Shown: positions 7,512 to 16,536, numbered from the stretch's first letter. The stretch is DNA of 41,373 bases from JAVBNW01 sp031551255 (GCA_031551255.1 JAVBNW010000046.1:1-41373); one strand, 5' to 3'. Numbers and translations: made by a program. The notes: generated from the sequence alone by a model not told the origin.

Positions 7512-8108
7512 TCACCGCATAAGCCACAAAGCGGGGCGGATGCCGCAAGCGTGGACATAAACGGTGTTTCCATGTAAATTGATGTGGCCGTTATAGTCGA
7601 CAAAAGCGGCATACGTGCTACTATTCCCGGGAGATCGTAGCCACCACCATAGTGCCGTTCCCGCATAGTTACCGACCTTTCGTGCGGCGTTGTATTGATC
7701 GTCTATCCAAAATGCATATTCGTCTTGCCACCAACTAAACCGTCCGTCGTTCTTGGGGCGGGTCATTAGCTGCCCGCTGTCGCCCCAATATTGCGCCACG
7801 TCTTCCAGATTTAGTAGAAATATTTTATCGTGGGTATTGTTTCCGCCGTTTGTGCGGTACCAAGGGTTATCGGGATTCGAAATAGCAGTCTTAACAATCC
7901 TCGATTTTTCCTCTACAGTGAACTTATCGTAAAACGGCCCGTTTAAGTATCCGCGCAACGTGCAATTCTCCCACGTCGTATCGCCGTGTTTATCGTTATA
8001 CAGCCTGTGTTCGAGAACTTTATCGCTTAAAAGAAGCGCATTGCCGCCTTGTACATCCAACACATGCCAGCCATACTCGCCAAATACTACACAGTCCCCT
8101 GCTTGCAT
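7512..8108 (-). CDS. DUF6273-type C-type-lectin-like protein
   Basis: A 198-residue protein. The C-terminal half has the pattern ALWWWLRSPG ... AAFVDYNGHINLHG ... GIRPALWL, which is typical of DUF6273 domains (a C-type-lectin/FGE-like fold common in Clostridia); the N-terminal GDCVVFGEYGWHVLDVQGG with WENCTLRGYLN also fits. No signal peptide or anchor is seen. The start at 8108 has an AAGGAGA ribosome binding site 7 bases upstream; a longer frame to 8153 lacks one. Related folds serve as variable proteins of diversity-generating retroelements, but there is no reverse transcriptase or template repeat here. The biological role is unknown. The gene belongs to the AT-richer 5.6-8.1 kb island. Confidence 0.7.
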   Translation of the reverse strand: MQAGDCVVFGEYGWHVLDVQGGNALLLSDKVLEHRLYNDKHGDTTWENCTLRGYLNGPFYDKFTVEEKSRIVKTAISNPDNPWYRTNGGNNTHDKIFLLNLEDVAQYWGDSGQLMTRPKNDGRFSWWQDEYAFWIDDQYNAARKVGNYAGTALWWWLRSPGNSSTYAAFVDYNGHINLHGNTVYVHACGIRPALWLMR

Positions 8109-8316
8109 GTTGATTCTCCTTATCGTAAAACTATAAATTCTCTGTACCATCAAACCCTTTCCACGAGTATAGCACGAAAACCGCCTCTGCCGCAGTCAAT
8201 GTTTTGACCCCGTCGCGGCCGCAGCCTCCTTTATGCGCCTATTCTTGCGCAACCGCCAAGATAGGGATTGATCGCCGCACCGCATCCCATATGGCCGCGG
8301 ACGGGCATGGCCCGTA

Positions 8317-9861
8317 CTATAGCGGAATATTGCCGTGCTTCTTCCACGGCGCTTCCTGCGCCTTTGTGCGCAGCATTTCAAGCGCCGCGGCGATTTTTGA
8401 GCGCGTTTCCTCGGGCAGGATCACCTCGTCCACAAAGCCGCGCGTCGCGGCGGTGTAAGGCGTCATAAACTGGTCTTCCAGCTCGGAAATGAGGCGTTTG
8501 CGCTCCACTTCCGGCTCGGCCGACGCCTTGATCTGCCGCCTGAAAATCACATCCACCGCCCCCTCGGCGCCCATGACGGCGATTTCGGCGATGGGCCATG
8601 CAAACACAACGTCCGCGCCCATGTTCTTGGAGTTCATCGCGATGTACGCCCCGCCGTAGGCCTTGCGCATGATCAGGGAGACTTTGGGCACGGTCGCCTC
8701 TGAAAACGCATAGAGGATCTTTGCGCCGTGGCGGATGATGCCCGCGTGCTCCTGCTCCCTGCCGGGCAAAAACGCGGGTACGTCGATCAGGGTTACGATG
8801 GGTATGCCGAAACAATCGCAAAAGCGGATGAAGCGGGCGATCTTGTCCGCCGCATGATAATCCAGCGAGCCGCCCATGTGCCTGGGCTGGTTGGCTACCA
8901 GGGCGACCACCTCGCCGTCGATGCGGGCAAAGCCGACCACCGCGTTCTGCGCAAACCCTTCGGCCACTTCAAAAAAGGAGTTCCGGTCGACCATGGTATC
9001 GATCACGGAGCGCACATCGTACGTCTTTTGCCTGCTGTCGGGCACCAGGGAAGTCAGTTGTTCCGAGCGATCCACTGGAATGCCGCCCACATCGGCGGGG
9101 GGATGGTCGCGGTTGTTCTGCGGAAGATACGACAGCAGCCTGCGCACGCCCTGCATGGTCTGCGCATCGTCCTCATACACAAAGTGCGCAACCCCCGATA
9201 CCGTGCTTTGAATGTCCGCGCTGCCCAGTTCGTCGGCGGTAATCTCTTGACCGGTTACGTTTTTTACGACGGCGGGGCCGGTGATGAACATGTTGGAAGT
9301 GCCCCGCACCATAAAGATAAAATCGCAAATTGCCGGGCTATAGCAGGCCCCGCCGGCGCATGGGCCCATGATGACGGCGATTTGCGGTATAACGCCCGAG
9401 GCCCGCGTGTTGCGAAGAAACATGCCCGCGTAACCCGAGAGCGCGCTGACGCCCTCTTCGATGCGCGCGCCGGCCGAATCGTTGATGCATACGAGCGGCG
9501 CGCGCATTTCGATGGCCATATCCTGCAGCTTGCAGATTTTTAGCCCATGGTATTCGCCCAGCGTCCCGCCGATAACGGTAAAATCCTCGGAAAACGCGAA
9601 GACGAGCCTGCCGTTCACCAGCCCGTACCCGGCGATGACGCCGTCGCCCAGCGCCCTTTTTTCCGCCAGGCCAAACGCGTCGATCCGCCCTTGCACAAAC
9701 GTTTGAATCTCTTCAAATTGCCCATCGTCAAATAGGGTCTCCATTCGCTCGCGCGCCGTCATCTTGCCCTCTTTGCGGTGCTTTTCCTGTCTTTGGGCGC
9801 CGCCCCCCAGGTTTCGCTGCTCCCGCATGTTCTTGAGGCGTTCCAGACCGTCACTCCACAT
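8317..9861 (-). CDS. Acyl-CoA carboxylase carboxyltransferase subunit (PccB/MmdA-like)
   Basis: A 514-residue protein of the biotin-dependent carboxyltransferase family (propionyl-CoA carboxylase beta / methylmalonyl-CoA decarboxylase alpha). It moves CO2 between biotin and an acyl-CoA. Signatures include MTARERMETLFDDGQFEE, INDSAGARIEEGVSALSGY, IMGPCAGGACYSPAICDFI, FITGPAVVKNVTGQE and, in the C-terminal half, FLPGREQEHAGIIRHGAKILY with MRKAYGGAYIAM. The length is usual for the family. The start has an AAGGAGCG ribosome binding site. No biotin carboxylase, biotin carrier or membrane decarboxylase gene is in the window, so it is an orphan subunit here. It lies inside the split acyl/glycan cluster, and could supply a malonyl- or methylmalonyl-type unit; that is speculation. 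Confidence 0.88.
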   Translation of the reverse strand: MWSDGLERLKNMREQRNLGGGAQRQEKHRKEGKMTARERMETLFDDGQFEEIQTFVQGRIDAFGLAEKRALGDGVIAGYGLVNGRLVFAFSEDFTVIGGTLGEYHGLKICKLQDMAIEMRAPLVCINDSAGARIEEGVSALSGYAGMFLRNTRASGVIPQIAVIMGPCAGGACYSPAICDFIFMVRGTSNMFITGPAVVKNVTGQEITADELGSADIQSTVSGVAHFVYEDDAQTMQGVRRLLSYLPQNNRDHPPADVGGIPVDRSEQLTSLVPDSRQKTYDVRSVIDTMVDRNSFFEVAEGFAQNAVVGFARIDGEVVALVANQPRHMGGSLDYHAADKIARFIRFCDCFGIPIVTLIDVPAFLPGREQEHAGIIRHGAKILYAFSEATVPKVSLIMRKAYGGAYIAMNSKNMGADVVFAWPIAEIAVMGAEGAVDVIFRRQIKASAEPEVERKRLISELEDQFMTPYTAATRGFVDEVILPEETRSKIAAALEMLRTKAQEAPWKKHGNIPL

Positions 9862-9886
9862 GTTAAGCGCTCCTTTTTACAAAACT

Positions 9887-9915
9887 TTGCTGTTCGACGC
9901 GCAAAAAAGTACGAT
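9887..9915 (+). promoter_or_regulatory. Candidate promoter of the aminotransferase gene
   Basis: TTGCTG (9887-9892), a 17-base spacer, and TACGAT (9910-9915), 54 bp before the start at 9970. It lies in the divergent gap opposite the carboxyltransferase gene. Confidence 0.45.
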
Positions 9916-9969
9916 AAATGGGTTGGAAGGGTGTTGGCCTACATGCCATAGCAAAGGGGATTGACTTTT

Positions 9970-11028
9970 ATGAAGCTGTTTTCCATCGGCCCTGTCGAGA
10001 TGCATCCGTACACCAAGCGTCTAGGAAGCGAATCCATACCCTATTTCCGCACGGAAGAGTTTTCTCAAACGGTGCTTGGGTGCGCGACGATGCTAAGCGC
10101 ATGCGTGAACGCCCAGGATGATGCCCGCGTGTTTTTGCTGACGGCGTCGGGCACGGCCGCCATGGAAACCGCCGTCGCATCCGCCTTTACCCCGGGCGAC
10201 CGCGTGCTGGTTATGAATGCCGGCACATTTGGCAAGCGGTTTTGCGATATCTGCGACGTGCATGCAATACCCTATGTTAGCGTCGACCTTGCGTTTGGCG
10301 AATCGCTGACCGAGGAAAGGTTGGCCGCTTACGACGGTAAGGGGATCACCGGCGTCCTGGTGAATCTCACCGAGACGAGCACCGGGCTTATGTTTGATGC
10401 GCCTATGATCGCGGATTTTTGCCGACGCAACGGCGCGTTGTTCGTCGTCGACGCGATCGGCGCCTTTTTGGCGGATGCTCTCGATATAAGCGCAATGGGC
10501 ATCGACATAGGCATCGTCTCCTCGCAAAAGGGCCTGGCGCTCCCGCCCGGGCTTTCGATGATAACGACTACCGACAAGGCCTATCGGGATAGGATCGCGC
10601 ACGCGCCCCGCAAGTCGCTCTATTTTCACCTGCCGGATTATGAAGCCGACGGGCGGCGCGGGCAGACGCCCTATACCCCTTGCGTAGGCATCATTCTACA
10701 GCTGGAACAGCGCCTTCAGCACATTCAAGAAGAAGGCCCGGATGCCGTCATCGCCCATACGGCCGCGTTGGCGCGGCAATTCCGCAAGGGCATTCTCGAG
10801 CTTGGCTATACATTGCCGCCCCACCCGCTCTCCAACGCGCTAACCCCGGTGCTGTGCCCGAAGAACGACGCGCCCGCGCGCATCCGCGCTCTATGCGCGC
10901 TTGGATATCAGACGACGCCCTGCGGCGGAAGCCTGAGCGAATCGATGCTCAGGGTAGGTCATTTAGGCTGCCTGACGGCCAAGGATCACGCCGATCTGCT
11001 TGAGGCGTTTTTGCAAATTGAAGCATAG
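9970..11028 (+). CDS. Class V PLP-dependent aminotransferase (AGXT/phosphonate transaminase-like)
   Basis: A 352-residue fold-type I aminotransferase of the serine-pyruvate / alanine-glyoxylate / 2-aminoethylphosphonate group. Visible features: TASGTAAMETAV (phosphate-loop region, residues 58-69), NLTETSTGL (131-140), VVDAIGAF with the cofactor Asp161, and SSQKGLALPPGLS with the Schiff-base Lys187. The ATG at 9970 is chosen over a TTG at 9961 because AAAGGGGA lies 9 bases upstream. The substrate is unknown. With the LicC-like nucleotidyltransferase (18549) and CDP-glycerol-transferase-like gene (11251) nearby, formation of an amino-alcohol, aminosugar or phosphonate head group is possible. 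A terminator follows. Confidence 0.85.
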   Translation: MKLFSIGPVEMHPYTKRLGSESIPYFRTEEFSQTVLGCATMLSACVNAQDDARVFLLTASGTAAMETAVASAFTPGDRVLVMNAGTFGKRFCDICDVHAIPYVSVDLAFGESLTEERLAAYDGKGITGVLVNLTETSTGLMFDAPMIADFCRRNGALFVVDAIGAFLADALDISAMGIDIGIVSSQKGLALPPGLSMITTTDKAYRDRIAHAPRKSLYFHLPDYEADGRRGQTPYTPCVGIILQLEQRLQHIQEEGPDAVIAHTAALARQFRKGILELGYTLPPHPLSNALTPVLCPKNDAPARIRALCALGYQTTPCGGSLSESMLRVGHLGCLTAKDHADLLEAFLQIEA

Positions 11029-11158
11029 CGCCTATGTTCATTCAACCCCAAACGCCTAGAGCAAATCTCGTGATGATCGCGCACACAAAGGCGGCATGCG
11101 CAAGGCCCGAATCCGACGCGCGCATCGCTACGCCGAGATGGGGCAACGCCGCGAGCCC

Positions 11159-11187
11159 GGCTGGGGGAGTTCCCCCGGCCTTTGTTT
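11159..11187 (+). terminator. Terminator after the aminotransferase gene
   Basis: Stem GGCTGGGGG / CCCCCGGCC (9 bp with one T-G pair), loop AGTT, followed by TTTGTTT. It lies about 130 bp after the stop. The stretch between stop and stem shows nothing else. Confidence 0.65.
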
Positions 11188-11250
11188 CTCCCTGCGCCAC
11201 CGCATGGGATTGCTTTGTGCGGACCTCCGTCTATCTGTGGATACTAATCG

Positions 11251-12738
11251 TCACGGCGCAAGCGGCTCCAATCCGAGCTGCGCTAGTATGTATTCGTAGA
11301 TTCTGCGCCCGCACAGGCCATCATCCTGTATATATTGGCGCATGACCTTAAGGCGCTTTTCTTTGTCCGGGTCGTCCACAAGATAGGCGAGCATGGTCTT
11401 GGCGGTTTGCCTATCGAGGCCCGAGGCGGCCTGGCGGTTGTTGGCGTAAAGGGCAAGGTGCAAGGGGTTGCGCCAAGGATCATCGGCCGCCGGAGGTGGA
11501 CCGTCGATGATCACGGGTTTGCCGGTCGCCAAATACTCGTACGTAAGCGAGCCAAACCACGTCAGCATCGCGTCCGAGCACAGGAATGCCGCAAGATAAT
11601 CTCCGGATGTATCGATGATAATATTTTCCTGCTCCTTGGCCATCGCCACGACATCGGCATAGGGCTTTGCGTACTGGGGCTGCATGCTCCGAATCGACGC
11701 CTCGGTAAGCGGATGCGGCCGCCATATCACCGTAAGCTCGTCGGCCAGGGCGCGAAAAGAAGAAAAAGTCTTCTCCGCCTCGGCCGCCATGTTGTCGCCC
11801 CACCTTCCAAAGTATGAAAGATGCGTATCCCACAAAAGAACTTTGCGTCCCCGGGCCTTTCGCTTCCACGCTTCGGGAACCGCGACGCCTTTTTCTTGGG
11901 CCTTGACAACCCTGTCCCATTTGGGCGATCCGGCCGCCACCATTTTTTCGGGATCATAGCCGAGGGCCGTGCCGGTGGCCGCCATAGACTGCGACGGCAC
12001 AAAATAGCGCCAGCAGTTGATATGGGCGGGCATGCCGAACATCAAGCCATATTGCGTGCTGTTGCATATGGGCGTGGAATAGTAGGGCACATAGCAAAGC
12101 CCATGGGTGTATTGTTGAAGGCGGCTGCTGAAAAATTGCCGATCCACACGAGTGACTCGGTTCGCGGCATCGTAGGGGTTGTGAATGAAGACAAAATCCG
12201 GCCGCTCCCTTTGGATGAGGTAGCTCTCGTGCCGCGTTATCGGAACATAGGAAGGAAGCTCGGCGCCTTCGTAGTGGCTCTCGCCCAGCGTGCCGTCCGC
12301 ATTTAGATCGCGATAGGGAATGGGCACCACCTTGCACGCAAAGCGCGGGTCGCCCGCAAATGCCTCCCACACGCTCTCAAACGACGACCACATCGAGGCC
12401 TTGTATGGAAAAAACGCCACGCGCAACGCGGCGCGGATTTGCCCTACCATCTCCTTGAGCGCCTGAGCGCTTTTCGCGAGGTCGGCCCACTGTTCATCCT
12501 GAAAAGCGCCCGCCTTAAGCGCCGTATCGTACGTGCGGCAAAGCTTTGATAGCCACGCTCCGCCCTGCTCGTCGACCTCTCCCTTTACCATATCGGCGAT
12601 GTTTACGAGGCAGTCCCGGCATGAAAGAAAAAAGTCGTCCGGGATATCGCGCTCGCCCTCCCCAAAAAACAGATAATCCATCGCCTCGGCGTAGGTTTGG
12701 CAAAGCTCTTGGACCTGGCGTTTGATCTCGTAGCGCAT
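11251..12738 (-). CDS. CDP-glycerol glycerophosphotransferase-like protein
   Basis: A 495-residue protein that resembles the CDP-glycerol glycerophosphotransferase (TagB/TagF) superfamily in its second half: GSPKWDRVV, VLLWDTHLSYFGRWGDN, LTVIWRPHPLTEASI, IIDTSGDYLAAFLCSDAMLTWFGSL and YLATGKPVIIDGPP follow the usual order of nucleotide- and acceptor-binding motifs. The first ~150 residues are helical and specific to this protein. Family members add glycerol phosphate or similar units to teichoic acids and capsules. The start at 12738 has an AAGGA ribosome binding site 7 bases upstream; a longer frame to 12798 lacks one. It is transcribed away from the ACP operon. There is no membrane segment, as expected for a peripheral enzyme. 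The donor is unknown. Confidence 0.75.
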   Translation of the reverse strand: MRYEIKRQVQELCQTYAEAMDYLFFGEGERDIPDDFFLSCRDCLVNIADMVKGEVDEQGGAWLSKLCRTYDTALKAGAFQDEQWADLAKSAQALKEMVGQIRAALRVAFFPYKASMWSSFESVWEAFAGDPRFACKVVPIPYRDLNADGTLGESHYEGAELPSYVPITRHESYLIQRERPDFVFIHNPYDAANRVTRVDRQFFSSRLQQYTHGLCYVPYYSTPICNSTQYGLMFGMPAHINCWRYFVPSQSMAATGTALGYDPEKMVAAGSPKWDRVVKAQEKGVAVPEAWKRKARGRKVLLWDTHLSYFGRWGDNMAAEAEKTFSSFRALADELTVIWRPHPLTEASIRSMQPQYAKPYADVVAMAKEQENIIIDTSGDYLAAFLCSDAMLTWFGSLTYEYLATGKPVIIDGPPPAADDPWRNPLHLALYANNRQAASGLDRQTAKTMLAYLVDDPDKEKRLKVMRQYIQDDGLCGRRIYEYILAQLGLEPLAP

Positions 12739-12946
12739 GTAATGTCCTTCCCGCAGCGCCGACGCCATAAAGCGCCGGCGGCGTTTGCATAATCGCATTC
12801 CCTAGGGTTATTTCAAGCCCGAACGGCATTTGCGCCGATGCCGGCTTCCGCGCGAAGCATGCGCCAACGCAAATTTCCCCGGTTTCCCCGAAGATTCAAC
12901 ACAACTCTCTTATTAATTCGTCACTTGCGGCGCATTTCTTGAGCCC

Positions 12947-12975
12947 TTGTATGGTCGAAATAAATACGTTATAAT
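12947..12975 (+). promoter_or_regulatory. Sigma-A-like promoter of the ACP-KASIII operon
   Basis: TTGTAT (12947-12952), an exact 17-base spacer, and TATAAT (12970-12975). The surroundings are AT-rich. It precedes the carrier-protein gene at 13028 by 52 bp. It is the clearest promoter in the cluster and marks the likely operon start. The rest of 12739-13027 holds no other visible feature. Confidence 0.7.
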
Positions 12976-13027
12976 TATAAATAATCTATCTATCCAATAC
13001 AGGCTGACGCCGATGGAGGCAAATATC

Positions 13028-13264
13028 ATGCAGGAAAAGATTCTCGACCTCCTGCGGGAAATCAGGCCCGAGGCCGATTTTGACGGCAGCGCGGATTTTG
13101 TCGAAGACGGGCTGCTCGACAGCTTCGATATCGTTTCCCTCATCGACGACCTGGAGCGCCAATACGGCGCGCCCATCCCCGCGCAGGAGATCTTGCCGGA
13201 GAATTTTTCTTCCCTCGAAGCCATCGCGGCGACTGTTTCGCGCGCGCAAAAGCACAAGGGATGA
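13028..13264 (+). CDS. Acyl carrier protein (first)
   Basis: A 78-residue acidic carrier protein. The phosphopantetheine site is Ser32 in DGLLDSFDIVSLI, with the usual helix II sequence after it. Its acyl cargo would be tethered here for the KASIII, reductase and transferase encoded downstream. The start at 13028 uses GGAGG (13015-13019); an ATG at 13013 overlaps that site and is less likely. It differs from a housekeeping AcpP, which usually has GADSLD. The stop overlaps the next start (ATGA at 13261), so translation is probably coupled. Confidence 0.85.
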   Translation: MQEKILDLLREIRPEADFDGSADFVEDGLLDSFDIVSLIDDLERQYGAPIPAQEILPENFSSLEAIAATVSRAQKHKG

Positions 13265-14325
13265 GGCGCGCTCAAGAGCGGGCGCACATCCTTCGGCGCG
13301 CACAGATCGAAGACATTCCCGGCATTATGGACTTTTTAGATCAATTCTGGGAGCGCGGCTGCCTGCTCTCGCGGGATCGCGCCTTTTTCGAGTATGAGCA
13401 TGTGCTCGACGGACAGGTAAGCTTCATCATCGCCGAGCATAGAGAAACCCGCGCCGTGGAAGGCGTGGCAGGTTGGTTGCCCTGTACCCGCGCACAAACC
13501 GAAGATTGTTTCGGCGTGATGTGGGTGGTCAAGCCCCGCAGCGGAACCCCCGGTTTGGGAAACGCGCTGGGCGATTTTCGTGATGGTTTGCTTGACGGCG
13601 AGAAGCCCTTTATGCAGGCGGCATATGCGGTGGGCCTGCGCAAGGAGACCTCGGTTCCGATCATCGAAATGGCGGGGGGGCTCGTGGGCTCCATGCAGCA
13701 CTATTACCGCCTTAACGCAGAGGCGGACTACAAAATTGCCCATATTAGGCAAAAGAAGATCGCCGCATGCGCGGGCGGGAAAAAGCTGATCCCGCTGCCT
13801 TCGTCGGAATGGTTGTGGCGCTTTTTCGATCCTACATGGTTTCAAATCGCGCGCCCGCACAAAGACGCTTGGTACGTCGAACACCGCTACTTTCGGCACC
13901 CATATTTTCGCTTCAACATCTGGGGCATTGAAGGCGTTCCGGGCCGGATGCAGGGCGCATTGGTGGGAAGGGTTGTCGAGCAAGACGGCGCGCGCGTACT
14001 GCGCATCGTCGATTTTTTCGGGCCGGACGAGGCGCTTTTTGGCATCGGCCCGGAATTGGATCTGATTATGCGCGCAAACGGCATCGAATATACGGATTTT
14101 TACTGCGCGGGCCTTGCGCAGGGTGCGCTCGGCGCGGCAGGGTTTGCGCTTAAGGACGACGACGATCCGAACATCATTCCGGATTTTTTCGAGCCCTTCC
14201 TTCAGAAAAATGTGGAAATTCTCTATCAGGCGCCGCCGGATACGCCGCCCTTTCGCTTGTTCAAGGGCGATGCGGATCAAGGACGCCCTAAGAGATTGCG
14301 GCTTCCTATGGAATACCGCATTTAA
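13261..14325 (+). CDS. GNAT-like acyltransferase, putative
   Basis: A 354-residue protein beginning with a GNAT-type pattern: LRRAQIEDIPGIMDFLDQFW, then FIIAEHRETRAVEGVAGWLPC. The middle and C-terminal parts (YVEHRYFRHPYFRFNIWG, RVLRIVDFFGPDEALFGI) resemble tandem-GNAT proteins found in sugar-acyl modification loci. It may move an acyl group from the carrier protein at 13028 to an amino sugar; this is inferred from position and fold pattern only. Its ATG overlaps the carrier-protein stop by four bases. I see no membrane segment. Without a structure search it stays a weak family call. Confidence 0.6.
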   Translation: MRRAQERAHILRRAQIEDIPGIMDFLDQFWERGCLLSRDRAFFEYEHVLDGQVSFIIAEHRETRAVEGVAGWLPCTRAQTEDCFGVMWVVKPRSGTPGLGNALGDFRDGLLDGEKPFMQAAYAVGLRKETSVPIIEMAGGLVGSMQHYYRLNAEADYKIAHIRQKKIAACAGGKKLIPLPSSEWLWRFFDPTWFQIARPHKDAWYVEHRYFRHPYFRFNIWGIEGVPGRMQGALVGRVVEQDGARVLRIVDFFGPDEALFGIGPELDLIMRANGIEYTDFYCAGLAQGALGAAGFALKDDDDPNIIPDFFEPFLQKNVEILYQAPPDTPPFRLFKGDADQGRPKRLRLPMEYRI

Positions 14326-14391
14326 TTTTTCCGGTTTTATACCGAAGAACTAATAAGAATCATAAAAACGTCAACGCAAAGGAGAATGACC

Positions 14392-14613
14392 ATGACGCAG
14401 GCCGAAAAACTTGCCGCCCTTGAAGAGATGATGGAACTTGACGAGGGAATCCTCGCCCCGGAAGCCGATCTTGCCAGCTTGGATGAGTGGGATTCGATGT
14501 CCGCGCTGTCCTTCGTGGTTCTGATGAGCGACGAATTTGACAAAAAGATTACCGGCGCGCAGACTCGCGCGTTCAAGACCGTTCAGGATATGCTGGATAT
14601 TATGGAAAAATAA
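14392..14613 (+). CDS. Acyl carrier protein (second)
   Basis: A 73-residue carrier protein with the phosphopantetheine Ser35 in LDEWDSMSALSFVV. The WDSMS form is common in carriers of specialised pathways rather than in fatty-acid AcpP. The start at 14392 is favoured because GGAG (14381-14384) is 7 bases upstream, whereas the ATG at 14386 is too close. The KASIII gene follows after 52 bp. The sequence is clearly different from the first carrier, so the two may hold different acyl groups. Confidence 0.85.
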   Translation: MTQAEKLAALEEMMELDEGILAPEADLASLDEWDSMSALSFVVLMSDEFDKKITGAQTRAFKTVQDMLDIMEK

Positions 14614-14665
14614 GGCGCATTTCGCAGAGCGCGAGCGATATCGCCACAACAGGCGGAGGATTTTT

Positions 14666-15772
14666 ATGCCGTACGCGGAGTATACGAACATCGCCATTGC
14701 CGGCATCGCGACGGCGGTTCCGGAGAAGACCGTCACGGTGGAATCCCTGGCGGCTCATTACGACGCCGCCTATCTCGAAGAATTTCAGAAAAAAACCGCC
14801 ATCCGCAAGAAGCACCGCGTCGCCCCGCACCAAACGGGCTCCGATCTGGCGCGCTGCGCGGCGGAGCGCGCCCTTGCGGCGGCAGGTTGGGAAAAGGGCA
14901 GCGTGCGCGGCATCGTGGTCGTCACGCAGTATCCGGATTATCGGATGCCGGGCAACGCATGCATCATGCACCATCAGCTCGGCCTTTCGCAGGACTGCAT
15001 CGCGTTTGACGTCAACCTGGGCTGCTCGGGCTATGCGTACGGGCTCAACATCTGCGCGTCCATGATGCAGCAAAGCGGCATGGACAGGATGATTCTGGTA
15101 TGTTCGGAAGTCAGCACCCCCCTCGCCCCTCACCCGACGGACCCGGACGCCGACATCGACCAGTTGCTCTTTGGCGACGCTGGCACCGCCACCCTTTTGG
15201 AAAGGCGCGAGGACGCGCCGCCGCTGAGCATCGGCATGTGGACGGACGGCTCCGGCTACAAGGCTCTGTACACGCCCTTCGGCGGAGCGCGCAACCCCGG
15301 GGTGCTGCGCGGCAACAAGGTTCAAATGCCCGACGGTACACAGATCTACGACGATCTCTCCTACATGGACGGCGTGGAGGTCTTTTCGTTCTCCAACACT
15401 TTCGCGGTGCAGGGCGTTAAAGATTTCTTGACGCATTACGGCCTTAGCCTTGAATCCTTCGACGGCCTGGTGCTGCATCAGGCCAATATGATGATCATCA
15501 AGCAGATGGCCAAGCGCCTGAAAATGCCGATGGATAAGGTACCCGTTTCGCTGGATCGCTACGGCAATACCTCAAGCGCCACCGTGCCGCTGACGATTTG
15601 CGACGCGTATGCCGGCACGGATAAGCAACTTAACCTTCTGTGCACGGGCTTTGGCATCGGGCTTTCGTGGAGCGTCGTGAACATGACGCTCGCCCCCGAT
15701 GTGATTCACCCTATCGTCACCGACGGTTCCATCATGGAAGAGGGCATTACGGAATACAAACCCGTGTTGTGA
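14666..15772 (+). CDS. 3-oxoacyl-ACP synthase III-like enzyme (KASIII, first)
   Basis: A 368-residue thiolase-fold condensing enzyme. The catalytic triad is complete: Cys120 in NLGCSGYAYG, His271 in VLHQANMM, and Asn301 in RYGNTSSATVPL. Enzymes of this family start chains by joining an acyl-CoA with malonyl-ACP, or act as acyltransferases in specialised loci. The start has GGCGGAGGA upstream. It lies between the second carrier protein and the reductase gene at 15787. It is not part of a complete fab operon (no fabD, fabF or fabZ nearby), which argues for a dedicated pathway. Confidence 0.9.
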   Translation: MPYAEYTNIAIAGIATAVPEKTVTVESLAAHYDAAYLEEFQKKTAIRKKHRVAPHQTGSDLARCAAERALAAAGWEKGSVRGIVVVTQYPDYRMPGNACIMHHQLGLSQDCIAFDVNLGCSGYAYGLNICASMMQQSGMDRMILVCSEVSTPLAPHPTDPDADIDQLLFGDAGTATLLERREDAPPLSIGMWTDGSGYKALYTPFGGARNPGVLRGNKVQMPDGTQIYDDLSYMDGVEVFSFSNTFAVQGVKDFLTHYGLSLESFDGLVLHQANMMIIKQMAKRLKMPMDKVPVSLDRYGNTSSATVPLTICDAYAGTDKQLNLLCTGFGIGLSWSVVNMTLAPDVIHPIVTDGSIMEEGITEYKPVL

Positions 15773-15786
15773 GGAGAAACGATACG

Positions 15787-16536
15787 ATGTTTGACGATTT
15801 GCGGGGCAAACGCATTTTGATTACCGGCGCGTCGAGCGGCATTGGCCGTGCGATCGCGGTTTTTCTTGCAAAAGAAGGGGCGAATGTCGCGCTGGTAGCC
15901 CGCGACAGGGAAAGGCTCCAGGAGACGCTTGCGATGCTTGCGCCCGGCGGGCACGCGCTCTTCCCCTGCGATCTATCCGACATGGAAGCGATAGGGCCAC
16001 TGGTAAAAAGCATCGTGGCGACCTTTGGCAAGCTTCACGGCTTTGTGCATAGCGCGGGCGTCGGCAACGCGCGGCCGCTAAAAACCAGCTCGTTTTCCTT
16101 CATGCACGACGTCATGCTCATAAACTTTTACGCCTATGTCGAATTGATACGCCACATCGCGTCAAAGAGGCACATGGAAATGCCGCTTAGGATCGTGGGG
16201 CTCTCTTCGGTTTCCAGCGATCATTATGTCGCAGGCACCGCCGCCTACTCGGCTTCCAAGGCGGCGATGGACGCGGTGACGCGCTGCCTGTCTTTGGAGC
16301 TATTGAGTAAAGGGGTTTCCCTCAACACCATACAGCCGGCGTGGGTCAATACGGATATGACTTCGTCCGCTAAAGAATGGATCAGCGAAGAGTGGGAATC
16401 CCACTTGCTAAACGCGCAGCCGCTGGGGCTCATCTGTGCGCAGGACATCGCCGCGATGGCCGCATATCTTCTGAGCGACAACGCGAAAATGATCACCGGC
16501 GCGCACTTTCCCATCTCGGCCGGCTACTTCGGCTAA
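15787..16536 (+). CDS. Short-chain dehydrogenase/reductase (FabG-like)
   Basis: A 249-residue Rossmann-fold NAD(P)-dependent reductase. The cofactor motif TGASSGIG is at 13-20, and the active site is Ser140/141, Tyr154 and Lys158 (YSASK). It ends in ITGAHFPISAGYFG, the usual FabG-like tail. It would reduce the beta-keto group made by a KASIII, or oxidise or reduce a sugar. The start at 15787 is 12 bp after the upstream stop; GAGGAGAA just before it serves as ribosome binding site. Length and fold are normal. Confidence 0.88.
   Translation: MFDDLRGKRILITGASSGIGRAIAVFLAKEGANVALVARDRERLQETLAMLAPGGHALFPCDLSDMEAIGPLVKSIVATFGKLHGFVHSAGVGNARPLKTSSFSFMHDVMLINFYAYVELIRHIASKRHMEMPLRIVGLSSVSSDHYVAGTAAYSASKAAMDAVTRCLSLELLSKGVSLNTIQPAWVNTDMTSSAKEWISEEWESHLLNAQPLGLICAQDIAAMAAYLLSDNAKMITGAHFPISAGYFG

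Noticed and set aside
7588..7610. TTATAGTCGACAAAAGCGGC, similar to a MITE end
   Set aside because: It lies inside the coding sequence of the DUF6273-like gene (FVDYNG region) and has no matching second end.
7512..8108. DUF6273 protein as target of a diversity-generating retroelement
   Set aside because: No reverse transcriptase and no adenine-variable template repeat were seen in the window.
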